DNA of 64,000 nt from Terana coerulea (lineage: Eukaryota; Basidiomycota; Agaricomycetes; Polyporales; Phanerochaetaceae): the NCBI GenBank assembly GCA_024811115.1, contig JAKOGH010001194.1, positions 62,001-126,000 of the forward strand, in the 5' to 3' direction. Below, piece after piece: positions 44,748 to 54,812 of the stretch (its first letter is position 1; each line of letters starts with the position of its first letter). Made by a program: the position numbers and the translations under genes. The notes beneath the pieces were generated by a model that saw nothing but the letters and a program-made list of their open reading frames with translations, had not been told where the DNA came from and ran no database searches.

Positions 44748-47336
44748 ATGAGCGAAACCCTGCTTGCCGTCCTCCTCGTTACTCTGTCTGCCAAGGGCTC
44801 TCATTTGGTCTACCGCTGGCCGCCAGACCCGCAGACGCGACCCAGACTCGCCCGCCCGCTCCCCAAGCACGACACGACATGCATACACGCCGACAACCCC
44901 TGGAGAGCCGCACACGCCGACCATCCATCCCGGTCATGCGACCACTACGAGCCTGAGGAGAACGACTATCGCTGGAGGCGTCCCAACATTGAGCGCGCGA
45001 GATCCATGTCATTCTCCCGCGCACGTTCTCATCCTGCCTCGAGACGGGCGTCGCCGTCGAAGGACACGAAAGACACCTTGGAGATTAAGCATGAGCCGCC
45101 GGACCCGGACGAGTACGACGAGCTCCTGGGGTACTCTGCCGAGTTTCTCGCAGGCCTGCTCTGCCCGCACCCGGCCATGTGTCACCAGAAGTTCGAGCTC
45201 GTGGCGGACGAGCTCGCGTTCATCGGCCACCCTGTCTGCGCAGACGAAGACGGGTCTTGGCGCTTTCGTCCCGAGAAGCTCAAAGCCACATCCAGAGGTC
45301 GAGGCTCGCGCAAGGCTCAGACAGAGTCGCCTCAAGTGGAAGAAGGCTCGCTTACACCAGACACGTCCACGAAGGAGATCCCGTCTTCCGGGACTTGGTT
45401 GCAGACTTTCCACCTCGTCGTTGTCTTGGACCTCCCGGATCCGTCGTCTTCTGCGTCAGGGAATATTGCAAAGTACTTTGACACCATATATGAGCAGATC
45501 GCGTTCTCTACGACTGCTGTGATGTACCAAGAACAAGTGCTGAATAATTTTGTCGAGGCTGAATGTGACCTGTTGGGTACGCTGAGAGAGGAATTTGTGA
45601 AGAAGGGTAAGCCACCGTGTCCCCTGAATGTACCTCCCATTAAATACGCTCTTTTACAGGCGAGCCATTCTCAGCGTATCTACAGGAAGCTCTGAAGGTG
45701 TCCTCGATAGCATCGGCTATGAAAACGCTTTATGAGTCTGTCAAAGACGGTATCATTGCACAGCTGACCATCCGTGAATTTCCGTTGGAATTGCAGCTGC
45801 CTCCTTATCTCGACTCTCTGCTGCACAACGAGGACCCCTTGGACTCGGACTACGTAGACCGCGAAGGCATCCACGAAGACGAATACGGGGCCACAGTGTC
45901 ATGGGGAGATGAGATGACCTTTGCGTGGCGACTTCCTGCGCTCGCACCTTGGAAGAGCTTGCTGCGCCTAGACGACGAGGGAGAGGGTGGCTACGAGCTG
46001 CATCGGAAGCTCCGGGAGCCACAGCTCAGCCCGGAGGACAGGGAGCTCGCGGAGCAGTTGGTCAAATTCTTGGACTTGGCCGCTGTCACTCTAACGTGAG
46101 ATCGCTCCATCTCACTTCATTTCGAGCACTCACTGGAAACAGCTTGGCCGAGATGGCGGACTTGCTCGATTGGGAACTCGAAACTCAGGTGTTTCCTACC
46201 GTACGATGGCTTGTACACCATCGACGTGCCAAAGTCGTGGACTACATACACCCGGGATTAAAGACCGTCTTCAGTCTGCCGCAGAAGCTGCCTGCGTCGT
46301 AAGCACATTACCAATGGGGTCTGCAGCCGGGTCTGATGAACATTCACAGGTTGACGGACTTGTCTGACGAATTCTCAGAGACATTCACCCACCCCGCCAT
46401 CCCCCCGCTCCCCAAGCTGCTCTCCCAGATCTCGACCAGCACTGGCGCCCACTTCTACGCCGCCGTCGTCAACTCGAAGGACATGCTCCAGCCGTACCAC
46501 GACGTCATCCTCTGGCTGCTCAAGCGCGACCTGCTCGTCACGCTGCACCTCCGGGTGCGCATCGTCGCGACCGCGGCGCTCAAGGAGCAGGTGCGCGCGA
46601 AACGCGAGCTGTCTCACGCACGGCGCGAGCGCGCCCGCCGCCGGTCGCTGAGCGTGCACGGGCGGCGCGTGCTGCAGGCGAGCGCGACGGGCGCCCAGGC
46701 GCGGCGCGGCAGCGGCAGCGACGCCAAGGGCAGCGACGGCCCGGACTCGAGCCCGGTCGACTACTGGATGTCGATGTCGCCGAAGAGCGCGCGGCGCCAG
46801 GCGCGGCAGATGTCCCCGCCGCGCGCGGCGGCGCACCGGCGGAACCGGAGCCTGTCGCTGCTGTACGGCGCGCCGGACCCGCCGGCGGCGCCGGTGTTTG
46901 AGGACGAGGAGGACGTGCTGCTGGACGAAGAGTTTGAGGTAGGCTCGGTGGATACGGACGAGGCGCGCGCGCAGGCGTGGGAGGAGGCGCGGCCGACGAT
47001 GATTGCGGACCCGGCGAGGGCGACGCCGTTGGAGAGGCAGTGGCTTGCTGCGATGTCGGAAGGGAAGGATGCCGCCATTGCACGTCGGTTCGAGCAGTAG
47101 GTCGCCCGTTTAGCAATTTTTGCACCATGCTAATTCACCGTCTTGCGCTAGCATCAACCAATACTTCGACGGGAGATGTAGTGACGATGAGATACTCTAC
47201 AAAGCGGGTATATCGCGTCGGTATCTCCGTGAAGTTCTTCACCACTATGAAGAATATGTACGTTCGACCGTAATCTCTACATGGATTGGTTCTGATTGTA
47301 CATTCATAGCTGCAAACCTTCCTACACCCCGCCTAA
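44748..47336 (+). CDS. NPR3: Nitrogen permease regulator 3 (Npr3, GATOR1/SEACIT subunit)
   Basis: With Npr2 and Iml1 it forms the SEACIT/GATOR1 complex, a GAP for the Gtr1 Rag GTPase that turns TORC1 off when amino acids are short. Exons: 44748-45606, 45660-46095, 46143-46298, 46350-47096, 47152-47257, 47310-47336; 776 residues with no frame break. The start MSETLLAVLLVTLSAKGSHL with LVYRWPPDP is typical, then FLAGLLCPHPAMCHQKFEL, FHLVVVLDLP, the longin-type domain with YLDSLLHNED, and HFYAAVVNSKDMLQPYHDVI followed by WLLKRDLLVTLHLRVRIVAT. A Ser/Arg/Ala-rich insert (about 640-700) precedes the winged-helix C-terminus REVLHHYEEYLQTFLHPA, whose last nine codons (including the stop) sit in a 27-nt exon. 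Its stop overlaps the stop of the convergent epimerase by 4 nt. Confidence 0.95.
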
Positions 47337-48359
47337 GTAGTCTTCTCGGCCGTCCTATGCACCCACCCCAGCAACCGCTCCGCCTTCGAGCAGTCAAAGA
47401 AGCCCTTGCTCAATTCCTTCCCCTCTTTGACCGGTACATGACTCCAGTATTTCCTGTACAGCTCCTTTGGCTCCGCATTCTCCGTTGGCTCCGGCGCCAC
47501 GATAAAGAACGCCTCGTGCCCCATCCATGCACCCTCTGGAGCGGTCACCGCGCGCAGGAATGCGTCTGCGCACGAGTCTTCCTGGACGTATCCCCACAGA
47601 TCATTTCTCCGCCTATCTGGATCGCCCTGGCCTGCGTCCTGTCGGCTCGGGCGCAGCCAGCTTGGTCGTAGGCTCGCGATTCGCATCTGGGGCCACCGAC
47701 GCACGATAGTGTCAGCTTGTGTCTCCATGATTCTAATCATTGCATGGGTCAGTCGATGACGTCGAACCTACAGAATAGCAGAACCTACAACTTTGACAAA
47801 CCGTACGGCTCGTCAGGCTCACGCGGGTGCTCTTCGTCGAGGGGCAGGTAGTACAACTTGGGGTCTTGGCTGTATACTAGTGGCACCACATTTACTGAAG
47901 ACGCGAGCGCAATTCTCGTAATGCCGAGCTATGGACGGAAACTTAGACACTAGATTACACACCTCAGCATTACACCTAGGGCACTCACGTCTGCAGCAGA
48001 GCGAAGCACGTTCCAGGAAATGACCACGTTTCTATACATCAACTTGCCATCAAAATCGCCTAGTGTCGGTGCACCTTAACGGTGTCTACATACATATTAT
48101 GCGTGTCGGAGATGTAGTCCTTTGGCTGGGGAATTCCTGCGAGGTGTATCACGGCCTCCGCCTCGCGAATGGTTTCCTTCGCGGCGGTGTAGTCGCGCAG
48201 ATCGGCAGAGGCAAACGAAAAGTTGGGGTGCATCAAGAATTCCGAGGGCCACTTCATGGGCGTGCTGTCAATCCCCTGTACTGTGTGTCCCTCCTTCAGG
48301 GCCCGTCTGACGATGGGGCCGCCGACAGCGCCGTTACATCCAGTTATTGCGAGCTTCAT
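47333..48359 (-). CDS. NAD(P)-dependent epimerase/dehydratase (extended SDR)
   Basis: Sugar-nucleotide epimerase-like extended SDR; substrate not known. Four exons: 48094-48359, 47989-48031, 47792-47928, 47333-47732; 281 residues, in phase. Cofactor loop TGCNGAVGGPIVRRA at the start, SADLRDY, VIHLAGIPQPKD, INVVISWNVLRSAAD, LASSVNVV, the catalytic YxxxK as PYGLSKI, RIASLRPSW, DLWGYVQEDSCADAFLRAV and GFFDCSKAERLLGWV. All family blocks are present, so the gene looks functional. Its 5' end and upstream region were copied into the graveyard (see 51910-52110). Its stop codon overlaps the stop of Npr3 (47333-47336 shared). Confidence 0.93.
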
Positions 48360-48703
48360 GCGAGGTGAAGAGGGAGAGAAAGAGAGGTTGGGCGTTATGT
48401 GCTCGCGGGAGTGAAGCAAAGAGGGCTTATATGACTGGGACTTGCACTCTGCTTACAGCCTCGTGTTGATTGCGCGCAGGATGACAGTCACGAGTACCTT
48501 GCATTGTTCATGGTCTTGCCGGCAATATGTCGGCAACTGAAAGCTCTAAACACGACACCTGCTATTTTAGGATGCTTGTGTATTCAGCGCCGATTGCATG
48601 GGACTTTTGTGTTTTTCTTTGGCAGCTTGCTTCAGGCTTGCTTTCCTCTCTGTCGGTTATCATCTACGCGACATTCCTGGTTTACCAACCCAGCCAATCA
48701 ACA
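48360..48703. other. Duplicated flank between epimerase and F-box relic 1
   Basis: 344 bases that align loosely with 52111-52500, so this is the left arm of the segmental duplication. Includes the 36-bp block at 48556-48591. Confidence 0.55.
48556..48591 (+). promoter_or_regulatory. 36-bp F-box upstream block, copy at relic 1
   Basis: CACCTGCTATTTTAGG...CAGCGCC; same length as the block upstream of intact F-box gene 2 (minus strand 19926-19961). Ends 112 bases before the relic's ATG. Confidence 0.45.
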
Positions 48704-51558
48704 ATGCATCATTGTTTGACTATTCAAGAGGTAGTGCAAGCTATCGCGGAATACGTGGACGGGGACTTACTTCTGGCGATGGCCCTGACTTTTATTTTTA
48801 TTTTTATTAACATCTGGTATTGTTAACGAAGCGCGGGACGAACCGCATGAGCTCCGGTGCTAAATAGATATGTATCTACTTGGGTCCGTTGAGTGTGAGT
48901 CCGTATGTCCGTGGTGTCAACTTGCCAGGGCATCCCCCTGGGATAGATGCCCTTCTCTTCCCCCTTCTACGGACAGGAAGGGCGGTCTCCGGCACTCTGG
49001 CCCGGAAACTCCGCACAAAGAGTAAGAGAAAAACACACCGCTCTACATGTAGGCGTATAGCCCTATATAGTCTGGATGAGCGCTCTTGCGATACTCATAC
49101 CTCTTTTCCTGTACCCATACAGGATTAAGCCACATGTTGGCCTTTGGCTTTTTCCTTTGGACACGAGTGGGTTTTTGGTACTTGCGCAACAGGTCGATAA
49201 ACCTGGCCTTTTCCCTCTCTATCCACTCACTTCCTTTGAGCGACCGAAGGTCCTCCTCAATCGCTAAAGTAGTGTCCAAATCTCAGCCGAACTCGACGAG
49301 AAGCTTGTCCTCATCTATATCTGATCCGAACTTCTTTCGGATGCTGTTAACAGCGTGCTACCCCCACCACTGTTCAAAGTTTTGATCGAGTTTACCCCAA
49401 TTCGTCATTTCCTGGTCTTCCTCCCATCTGGCGGAGGGAGTGCCGGGGCATGATCCTTGTCCCACGAAGCGCGCTACTCTACGCGATTCTTCCATGGAGA
49501 TCTGCTTTGTGAACAGCAAGGGAGTCTTCCTTCCGGACTCCGTTGTGCTCATCGTCGTAAATTTGTTCCTCAAGTCCAGCCACTGGAATGTGGCTACCAT
49601 CGGAGTTCAGTTTCAGGAAGAGGGCAATGTCCTCTTCCGTAAATGCGAAGACCCTTCGGCGAGCATTGGCATTGAATATGGTGCCTTGCTCTCCGTTGTT
49701 CCTTGCTATTTCAAACAGTTCCCTATCCATGAACTGTTTGTTTCCTTCTCTGATGAAGCGGCGCATCTACAACTTGCAATCATATAGGATATGATTGTGT
49801 GTTTCTACATCTCCACTACACCAGCACTGGGCGACCTTCTCCTGGTCGGGAGATTGATCTTTTGTCTGTATGCTCTATGTAGGAAGTGATTACTTCTGAA
49901 GCGAACGAAACGGGAATATATCCTCTGATCTTTTCCCATGGTTTTCAGGTACCAGTTCATGGAGTATTTCCACGTGACGTTTGCCTGATCGTCCTTGGAG
50001 CCTCTATTCGGCACCTGACTAAGCTTTTTCCACGTTCTTCCGCAGTATTCTGGATCTCTGCGCATATTGGACCACATTTTTGTGGTTAATTGATAGCCCT
50101 GACTTGTTGCGCATTTTACGACCCGGCGCTGGTCGTGCTGTGGAGAGACTTGTTGGGGTTGGCACCTCTGATAGCATGTCTTCCCGCAAGTACCTTAAAC
50201 AACATACCCAATGCTGATCTAGTATGTGTCTTATTGTTGCATTTGCCTCTCGTTCAATAAAAGCTCTGCATATAGTCGATTGCCTGCATACCCACCACCG
50301 CAGATTGGTCTCGTTTCCAGCATCATACCCGTCAGCGTGCGCACCTCACCATATTCACCAACAACGAGCTAGACGAATATCCTTTCTCAGTGGACTACAG
50401 CTGTTACCAGATCCTGTGCAGCTCCTACCCGGACCGAAAGATCCTGCCAAACCTGTGTCAATTAGAGTGTTTCAATGCAGAGGTTGTGAGATACCTCTCT
50501 CTTTGTCCAGCCTTCTCTTAGGCACTTCGAAATGGCCTACTTTCAAAATTACCATGATGAGCCTGCAGTCCAGGCTCTTGATGCCATTGGAACCTCCGGC
50601 GCCCTGGCCTACGGACGATTAAACTCCTACACACTGACAGCTCTGATACGGATGCTATGTCTGCTGCGCTCTCCCGATGCGTCTCATCCCTGAACCATCT
50701 CACTCATGTCACCATTTCCGCCGCCTTTTCTGCGAATGCTCTCAGTTACCTCACATGTCTGCCGACTCTGACTCGCCTCTATTTGGACTTGGAGAAGGTC
50801 AACTATTGCAAGTACATCACGTCCTCACAGGTCCCAAAGTTTCCAGCTTTGCAGGAGATATAGATAACAACGTCGCTGGAAGACATTGAGCCCTTTGTTG
50901 CCTTTATCACGTCGGCTCTACCTTCAAGACTACTGGACCTCACCGTAGTCCTGAGGTGCTTCCACAATAATCCAAGGACCGAAGCTCCCAGATATGGTGA
51001 TTGTGAGCAGGTGACACATAGGGTTTTTGCTGGGCTATTTCATTGTGTGAGCAGGTTGGAGAGCCTTCAGCGGCTTGTCGTCCATGCATACAATACTTGA
51101 CGCACGTAGCGGGAATATTCGGTTAGCGACCACTCCATTGCCCTTCTCTATCCTTTGGTTAACCTACAACACCTGGACCTCTCCGGAATACCTGTGCAAG
51201 TGTTTGGTGACATCATACCATATATAGCCAATGCCTGGCCCCAACTGCGATCCCTCAGCCTTGGAGCAAACATTAACTCCCTAATATCGCCGGACATCTC
51301 TGCGATGGACCTCCTTCCCTTGCCGAGCATAGTCAGAACTTGCAAGAATTAGCTCTCGATATTTGGGTCGGCAGCTTGGATAACCAAGCTTTTGTGCATT
51401 ATGATGACATGCCCGTGTCCATGACCCTCGAGCACCTTTGCTTGGGAACTAGGTTGGTTTCGGACCCGTTGCCTCTGGCCATGTTTCTGTCGATCGTCTT
51501 CCTCCAAGCCTCTGTTTCCCACTGTCATTGTAACACTTTCCTAAGGGCAGTCAAATGA
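48704..51558 (+). pseudogene. F-box-like relic 1, split by a LINE-like insertion
   Basis: Relic of the F-box gene 2 family. Exon 1 starts ATG at 48704 (MHHCLTIQEVVQAIAEYV) and reads in frame to 48791, where a 1.3-kb insert begins; it resumes at 50096 (TCCAFYDPALVVLWRDL) to the usual intron at about 50222-50274. If the insert is ignored, exon 1 is intact, so the insertion may have been the first break. Exon 2 then carries a one-base frame loss before 50520 (the expected LFVQPSLRHFEM is read as LCPAFS then stop), further shifts near 50600-50640, and a stop at 51100. The end shows PLPLAMFLSIVF and LQELALDIWVGSLDNQAF, matching the C-terminus of F-box gene 2. No intact product is possible. Confidence 0.88.
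48792..50095 (-). mobile_element. 5'-truncated LINE-like retroelement copy
   Basis: Bounded by an exact 10-bp direct repeat GCCCTGACTT (48782-48791 and 50096-50105) in the middle of an F-box exon. Read on the minus strand, the insert ends in an A-rich tail (TTAATAAAAATAAAAATAA), as in non-LTR elements that insert by target-primed reverse transcription. Coding remnants run the same way: HFLHRAYRQKINLPTRRRS, then CWCSGDVETHNHILYDC (C-x-C...H-x-H-x4-C, like the zinc-binding motif after the reverse transcriptase/RNase H part of fungal LINEs), then IEREKARFIDLLRKYQKP. There is no reverse transcriptase core, so it is 5'-truncated and dead. Several stops and shifts are present. The class is inferred from ends and tail; the protein match is weaker evidence. 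Confidence 0.72.
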
Positions 51559-51909
51559 ACCTAGTCGCTTGTCTCAAGGATGCATTCATTTAAGTCCAAG
51601 AGAGAGAAAGAGCTACTATGCAGCGTGCGTAGCTGTCCGCCAACGAGATCAAGGCCCGGAGAACTGAACAGCCGCTGCTGGATTGCTAGCTCTTTTCGTT
51701 GGTGAGTGTGAGTATAAAGCGGTGTCAAACCAATCTCCAGTTCGCGAACTCTAGCCAATGAATATCAGGCTTGAGGTTTTAAGACTCAATCATCACCCTC
51801 AGTGCATTAATTTGTAGGCATGAGTTTGCCACACGAGTGTATTCCTAGTAATAGCAGAATTTATCTCTTAACAACAATGTTTTCATATTCAAAGTTGGAT
51901 CGTCTTCAA
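51559..51909. other. 3' flank of F-box relic 1
   Basis: The first ~150 bases match the 3' flank of intact F-box gene 2 (minus 18180-18290): both have AAATCCAAGAGAGAGAAAG-like and GCTGTCCGCCRACRA strings. The remainder is AT-rich with no gene. Confidence 0.55.
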
Positions 51910-52110
51910 TGTCTGCGCATGCAGTCACTGCACTTTTATCCGTACAGTCGCGCAACTTGGCGGTAGTGGACGAGAAGTTGGAGTGCGTCAGGAACTTCAG
52001 GCTTGGGCCATCTCATGAGCTTGCTGCCGAATCCCTGCATGGCGTGTCCCTCCATAATAGCTTGTTTAACGCTGGTGCTGCTAATGTTCTCATTTTACTC
52101 AGTTTGTGAG
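51910..52110 (-). pseudogene. Relic of the epimerase 5' end
   Basis: Diverged copy of 48180-48360, the first exon of the epimerase gene, in the same orientation relative to its F-box neighbour. Shared landmarks read on the plus strand include the CGCGCA...TTGG stretch, GAGAAGTTGGAGTGC versus GAAAAGTTGGGGTGC, CATGGCGTGTCCCTCC versus ACTGTGTGTCCCTCC, and GAGAAAGAGAGGT beyond the start codon. The start region and Rossmann loop are destroyed by substitutions and the rest of the gene is absent. It shows that the duplicated unit was [epimerase 5' end - promoter - F-box gene]. Confidence 0.65.
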
Positions 52111-52500
52111 ATAGCTTGAGAAAGAGAGGTGATTGTATGCGCTGTGTGCACACAAGAGCAAAGAAAAGAGAGTTTGGCTAATATTGGGACATTTGTTCTA
52201 GCATAAAATATGTGCCGTGAGCAAGACTGATAAGAACTCAGGCCTCAACGTTCAACGTTGAATATGGTAGCACAAGCACCGCGCATGTCCATTGCCTTGC
52301 CGAATACAGTGTGTCAATTGCTGCAACCTCTAAGCAGCACTGCAGGCAAACACTACTCCTGCTATATTGGGAGACTTGTGCGTTAAGCGCCATATCTGTA
52401 GCTTGTCCGTAGCAGCCCCCTCGGACCTTCCTCACCTCTGACGCTAACCTCTACGTTCCCCATCTTTCTAGTCCTATGGTATCTCCCCGGCTACTCAGAA
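52111..52500. other. Duplicated flank upstream of F-box relic 2
   Basis: Aligns loosely with 48360-48703, including the 36-bp block at 52356-52391. A perfect palindrome-like AACGTTCAACGTT lies near 52246. Confidence 0.5.
52356..52391 (+). promoter_or_regulatory. 36-bp F-box upstream block, copy at relic 2
   Basis: CTCCTGCTATATTGGG...TAAGCGCC, ending 109 bases before the relic's ATG at 52501. Closest to the block of intact F-box gene 2. Confidence 0.45.
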
Positions 52501-53853
52501 ATGCATCGCTGCTTGACTATTCAGGAGATAGTGAAAGCTATTGCAGAAGACCTGAATGAAGGCCTGCTAAAGATGGCCCTGGCTTGTCGTGCATTTTATG
52601 ACCCTGCCCTAGACGTATTATAGAGGGACTTAGCAGGGTTGGCACCTCTCTTCGCATGTCTCCCAGTGCATACCCTACATCACAAAGCCTATAACAATCT
52701 AGTATGCATTTTCATCATAATTGTGCTTGACCCAAATGAAAATCCCCCATAAGTATAGTCGATCGCCTGGACACCTACTGCCGTAGAGTGGTCTGCGTTT
52801 CCAGCACCACGCCCATTGTGTACGCAGCTTTAAAATATTTTCAAATGACTACGGCAGGGAATATCCTTTCTTGGTGGACTACAGCTGCATTGAGGCTCTG
52901 CGCGACCACTACGTGGATAGAAGGATCCTGCCGAACCTGTGTCGACTAGAGTGCTATGATGCAGACACAGTCAGATACATCTCTCTCTTTGTCCAACCTT
53001 CTCTGATCCACCTGGAAATGCTCTATGTCGAGAATTACCACAATGAACACACAGCTTGAGCTCTTGATGCCATCGCCACCTCGCTCAACCTGCAGACCAT
53101 TAGACTTGTGCGTGCTAAACAATTCAATATCGCCTGCTGTGGCCACCACAGTTCAACAATGCCTCTCATCCCTGGATCACCTTAATGAAGTCTCCGTCGA
53201 TGCTGCCTTAGCTGCAGATGCTCTCAATCACCTTACGTATCTGCTAACTTTGACCTGTTTTAAGCTCGACTTGGAAAAGGTTGACTATCGCAAGTACTTT
53301 CTACCTTCAAAGCCTCTCAGGTTCTCAATGCTGCGAACAATGAAAATCTCGATCACGTCATCCCAAAACACTGAGCCCTTCACTACTTTCATCATGTCTA
53401 CTCTTCCTCTAAAGCTATTGAATCTGAAGGTGTACCTGAAGCCCTATTATCACCGGCCAAGATCAGATGATTGGCAGCTGACTAGCGCAACCCTCACTGA
53501 TATATTTGCCTGCGTGAGTGCAGTGAGGAGCGCTGCAGCGGCTTATTGTTGGTGCATCCGACTCAGAAAGTTAATGTATGTGGGGAAATATGCTATCAAT
53601 GACAACTCCATTGCTCCTCTCTATCACTTAGTGGACCTATGGCATCTTGACCTCTCTTTCATACCTGTGCAGTTATCAAGCAAAACCATCCAAGACGTAA
53701 CAGGCGCTTGGCCTGAACTGGAATTCCTAAGTCTCGGAAAGCATGCTCAACTCGCCAAATACACCAAGTCTCTTTGCAACGGACCTCCTTCCCTTTGCTG
53801 AATGCAATCCTTGCCTACACAAGTTAGCTCTCGATCTTCCGGTTGGCGCTTTA

Positions 53854-54277
53854 TGTCGCGGAGACGAGCTCGACGCGTAACCTGAACAAGTGGATCGGAG
53901 TGGATGGGGAATAGATGATAGAACACGTCACGAGGGAGGGCGACGAAGGCCAACTCTCAGTAGACCTTGCAGAACAGGCAGGCAGGTGCTGATACTTGTC
54001 CCCAATGACCAAGTTAGCATTGCTACAATGTACAGTACATAGAATACATACCTTGTCCCCAATGACCAAGAGATCGAGATGAGGGACAAGGCCAGAGAGT
54101 TCAGAGTGCTAAGTGTCCGAGAACGTGGGAAGAATCGAGCCACATTTGGGCGCTAAGCGCCGGGGATCATCGGAATGAAGTCCAGAGGCTCTGGGGCTGC
54201 TACCAGGCCGTGTATCTGTGCTAAACAAATGCGAGAAAATGAAAAGTAATACTACACATGTGTGTCCGTCTGTGACA
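53854..54277. mobile_element. Solo LTR (424 bp)
   Basis: Starts TGTC and ends GACA, i.e. TG...CA with short inverted ends, and is flanked by the direct repeat CTTTA (53849-53853 and 54278-54282), the 5-bp duplication expected of an LTR retrotransposon integrase. Removing the segment and one CTTTA restores the F-box relic's order (GTTGGC-GCTTTA-GACCCTCAAG, matching the intact gene's GTCGGC-CCTTTG-AATCCTCAAG). No internal region or coding part is present, so it is a solo LTR left by recombination. It contains a 19-bp direct repeat CTTGTCCCCAATGACCAAG at 53995-54013 and 54052-54070. The superfamily (Gypsy or Copia) cannot be told. Confidence 0.82.
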
Positions 54278-54405
54278 CTTTAGACCCTCAAGTGTTTGTG
54301 CAATGTAACGAGCTGCCTGTCTCCACGACCCTTGCACATCTCTGCTTGAGACCTCATGGTTGGTGATGGTGGTGCCCTGCAACTTGCCATATTTCTGTCG
54401 ATCAT

Positions 54406-54764
54406 TAGTGATTGGCAAGGGTAAACCCTCCATGCTTAGAGGCTAACCCTTACCCTTACCCTTCAAAACCCTTACCCTCATGAAGGGTAAGGGTTGGGGG
54501 CTATCCTTCAAACCCTTGCCAAAATGGGCAGAAAATGGTGCTTTGAGTGCTTTGTTCATTCAATCATAATGTCAGCCTTCTATTTGAGTAGCTTGCATTG
54601 ATATAGAAAGCACTCACAACACTTGCAGCTCTATCTAGCAACACATCTGCTATTTGAATGCAAACCCCTGCCAGACAAGGGTTAACTTTTCCCAACCCTT
54701 ACCCTTACCCTTCGTACCCTTACCCTTAACCCTCCGAGGGTTTGCAAACCTCTGCCTATCACTA
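54406..54764. mobile_element. hAT-like MITE (359 bp)
   Basis: Flanked by an exact 8-bp direct repeat TCGATCAT (54398-54405 and 54765-54772), the target duplication length of the hAT superfamily. Terminal inverted repeats are TAGTGATTGGC at the left and GCCTATCACTA at the right (10 of 11 matching); TAGTG fits the usual hAT end pattern. Just inside both ends are arrays of ACCCTT/AAGGGT (54453-54490 and 54690-54730), like the short subterminal repeats bound by hAT transposases. No coding capacity. Removing it with one TCGATCAT rejoins the F-box relic: CTGTCGATCAT then CTTTCCCC, matching CTGTCGATCGTCTTCCCC of the intact gene. Confidence in the boundaries is high. Confidence 0.87.
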
Positions 54765-54812
54765 TCGATCATCTTTCCCCGGGCTGAAATCTACTGCTAA
54801 TATGACATGATG

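Larger units (their letters stand above)
52501..54812 (+). pseudogene. F-box-like relic 2, broken by a solo LTR and a MITE
   Basis: Second relic. Exon 1 starts MHRCLTIQEIVKAIAEDL, nearly identical to intact gene 2, but codon 41 is TAG where the intact gene has TGG (the Trp of LWRDL). Exon 2 carries further shifts (for example AATTYHNEHTA then stop at 53059). The leucine-rich part is recognisable: LDLEKVDYRKYF, PLYHLVDLWHLDLSFIPVQL. The reading is interrupted at 53853 by a 424-bp LTR, resumes at 54278 (TLDPQVFVQ-like), and is interrupted again at 54405 by a 359-bp MITE, after which CTTTCCCCGGGCTGAAATC continues the C-terminal PLAMFLSIVFPCAEI region. It is the most degraded copy. Confidence 0.87.

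Noticed and set aside
54445..54740. ACCCTT/AAGGGT arrays as an interstitial telomere repeat
   Set aside because: The unit is CCCTTA rather than CCCTAA, the arrays are short and sit just inside the inverted ends of an element with an 8-bp TSD, so they belong to the MITE.
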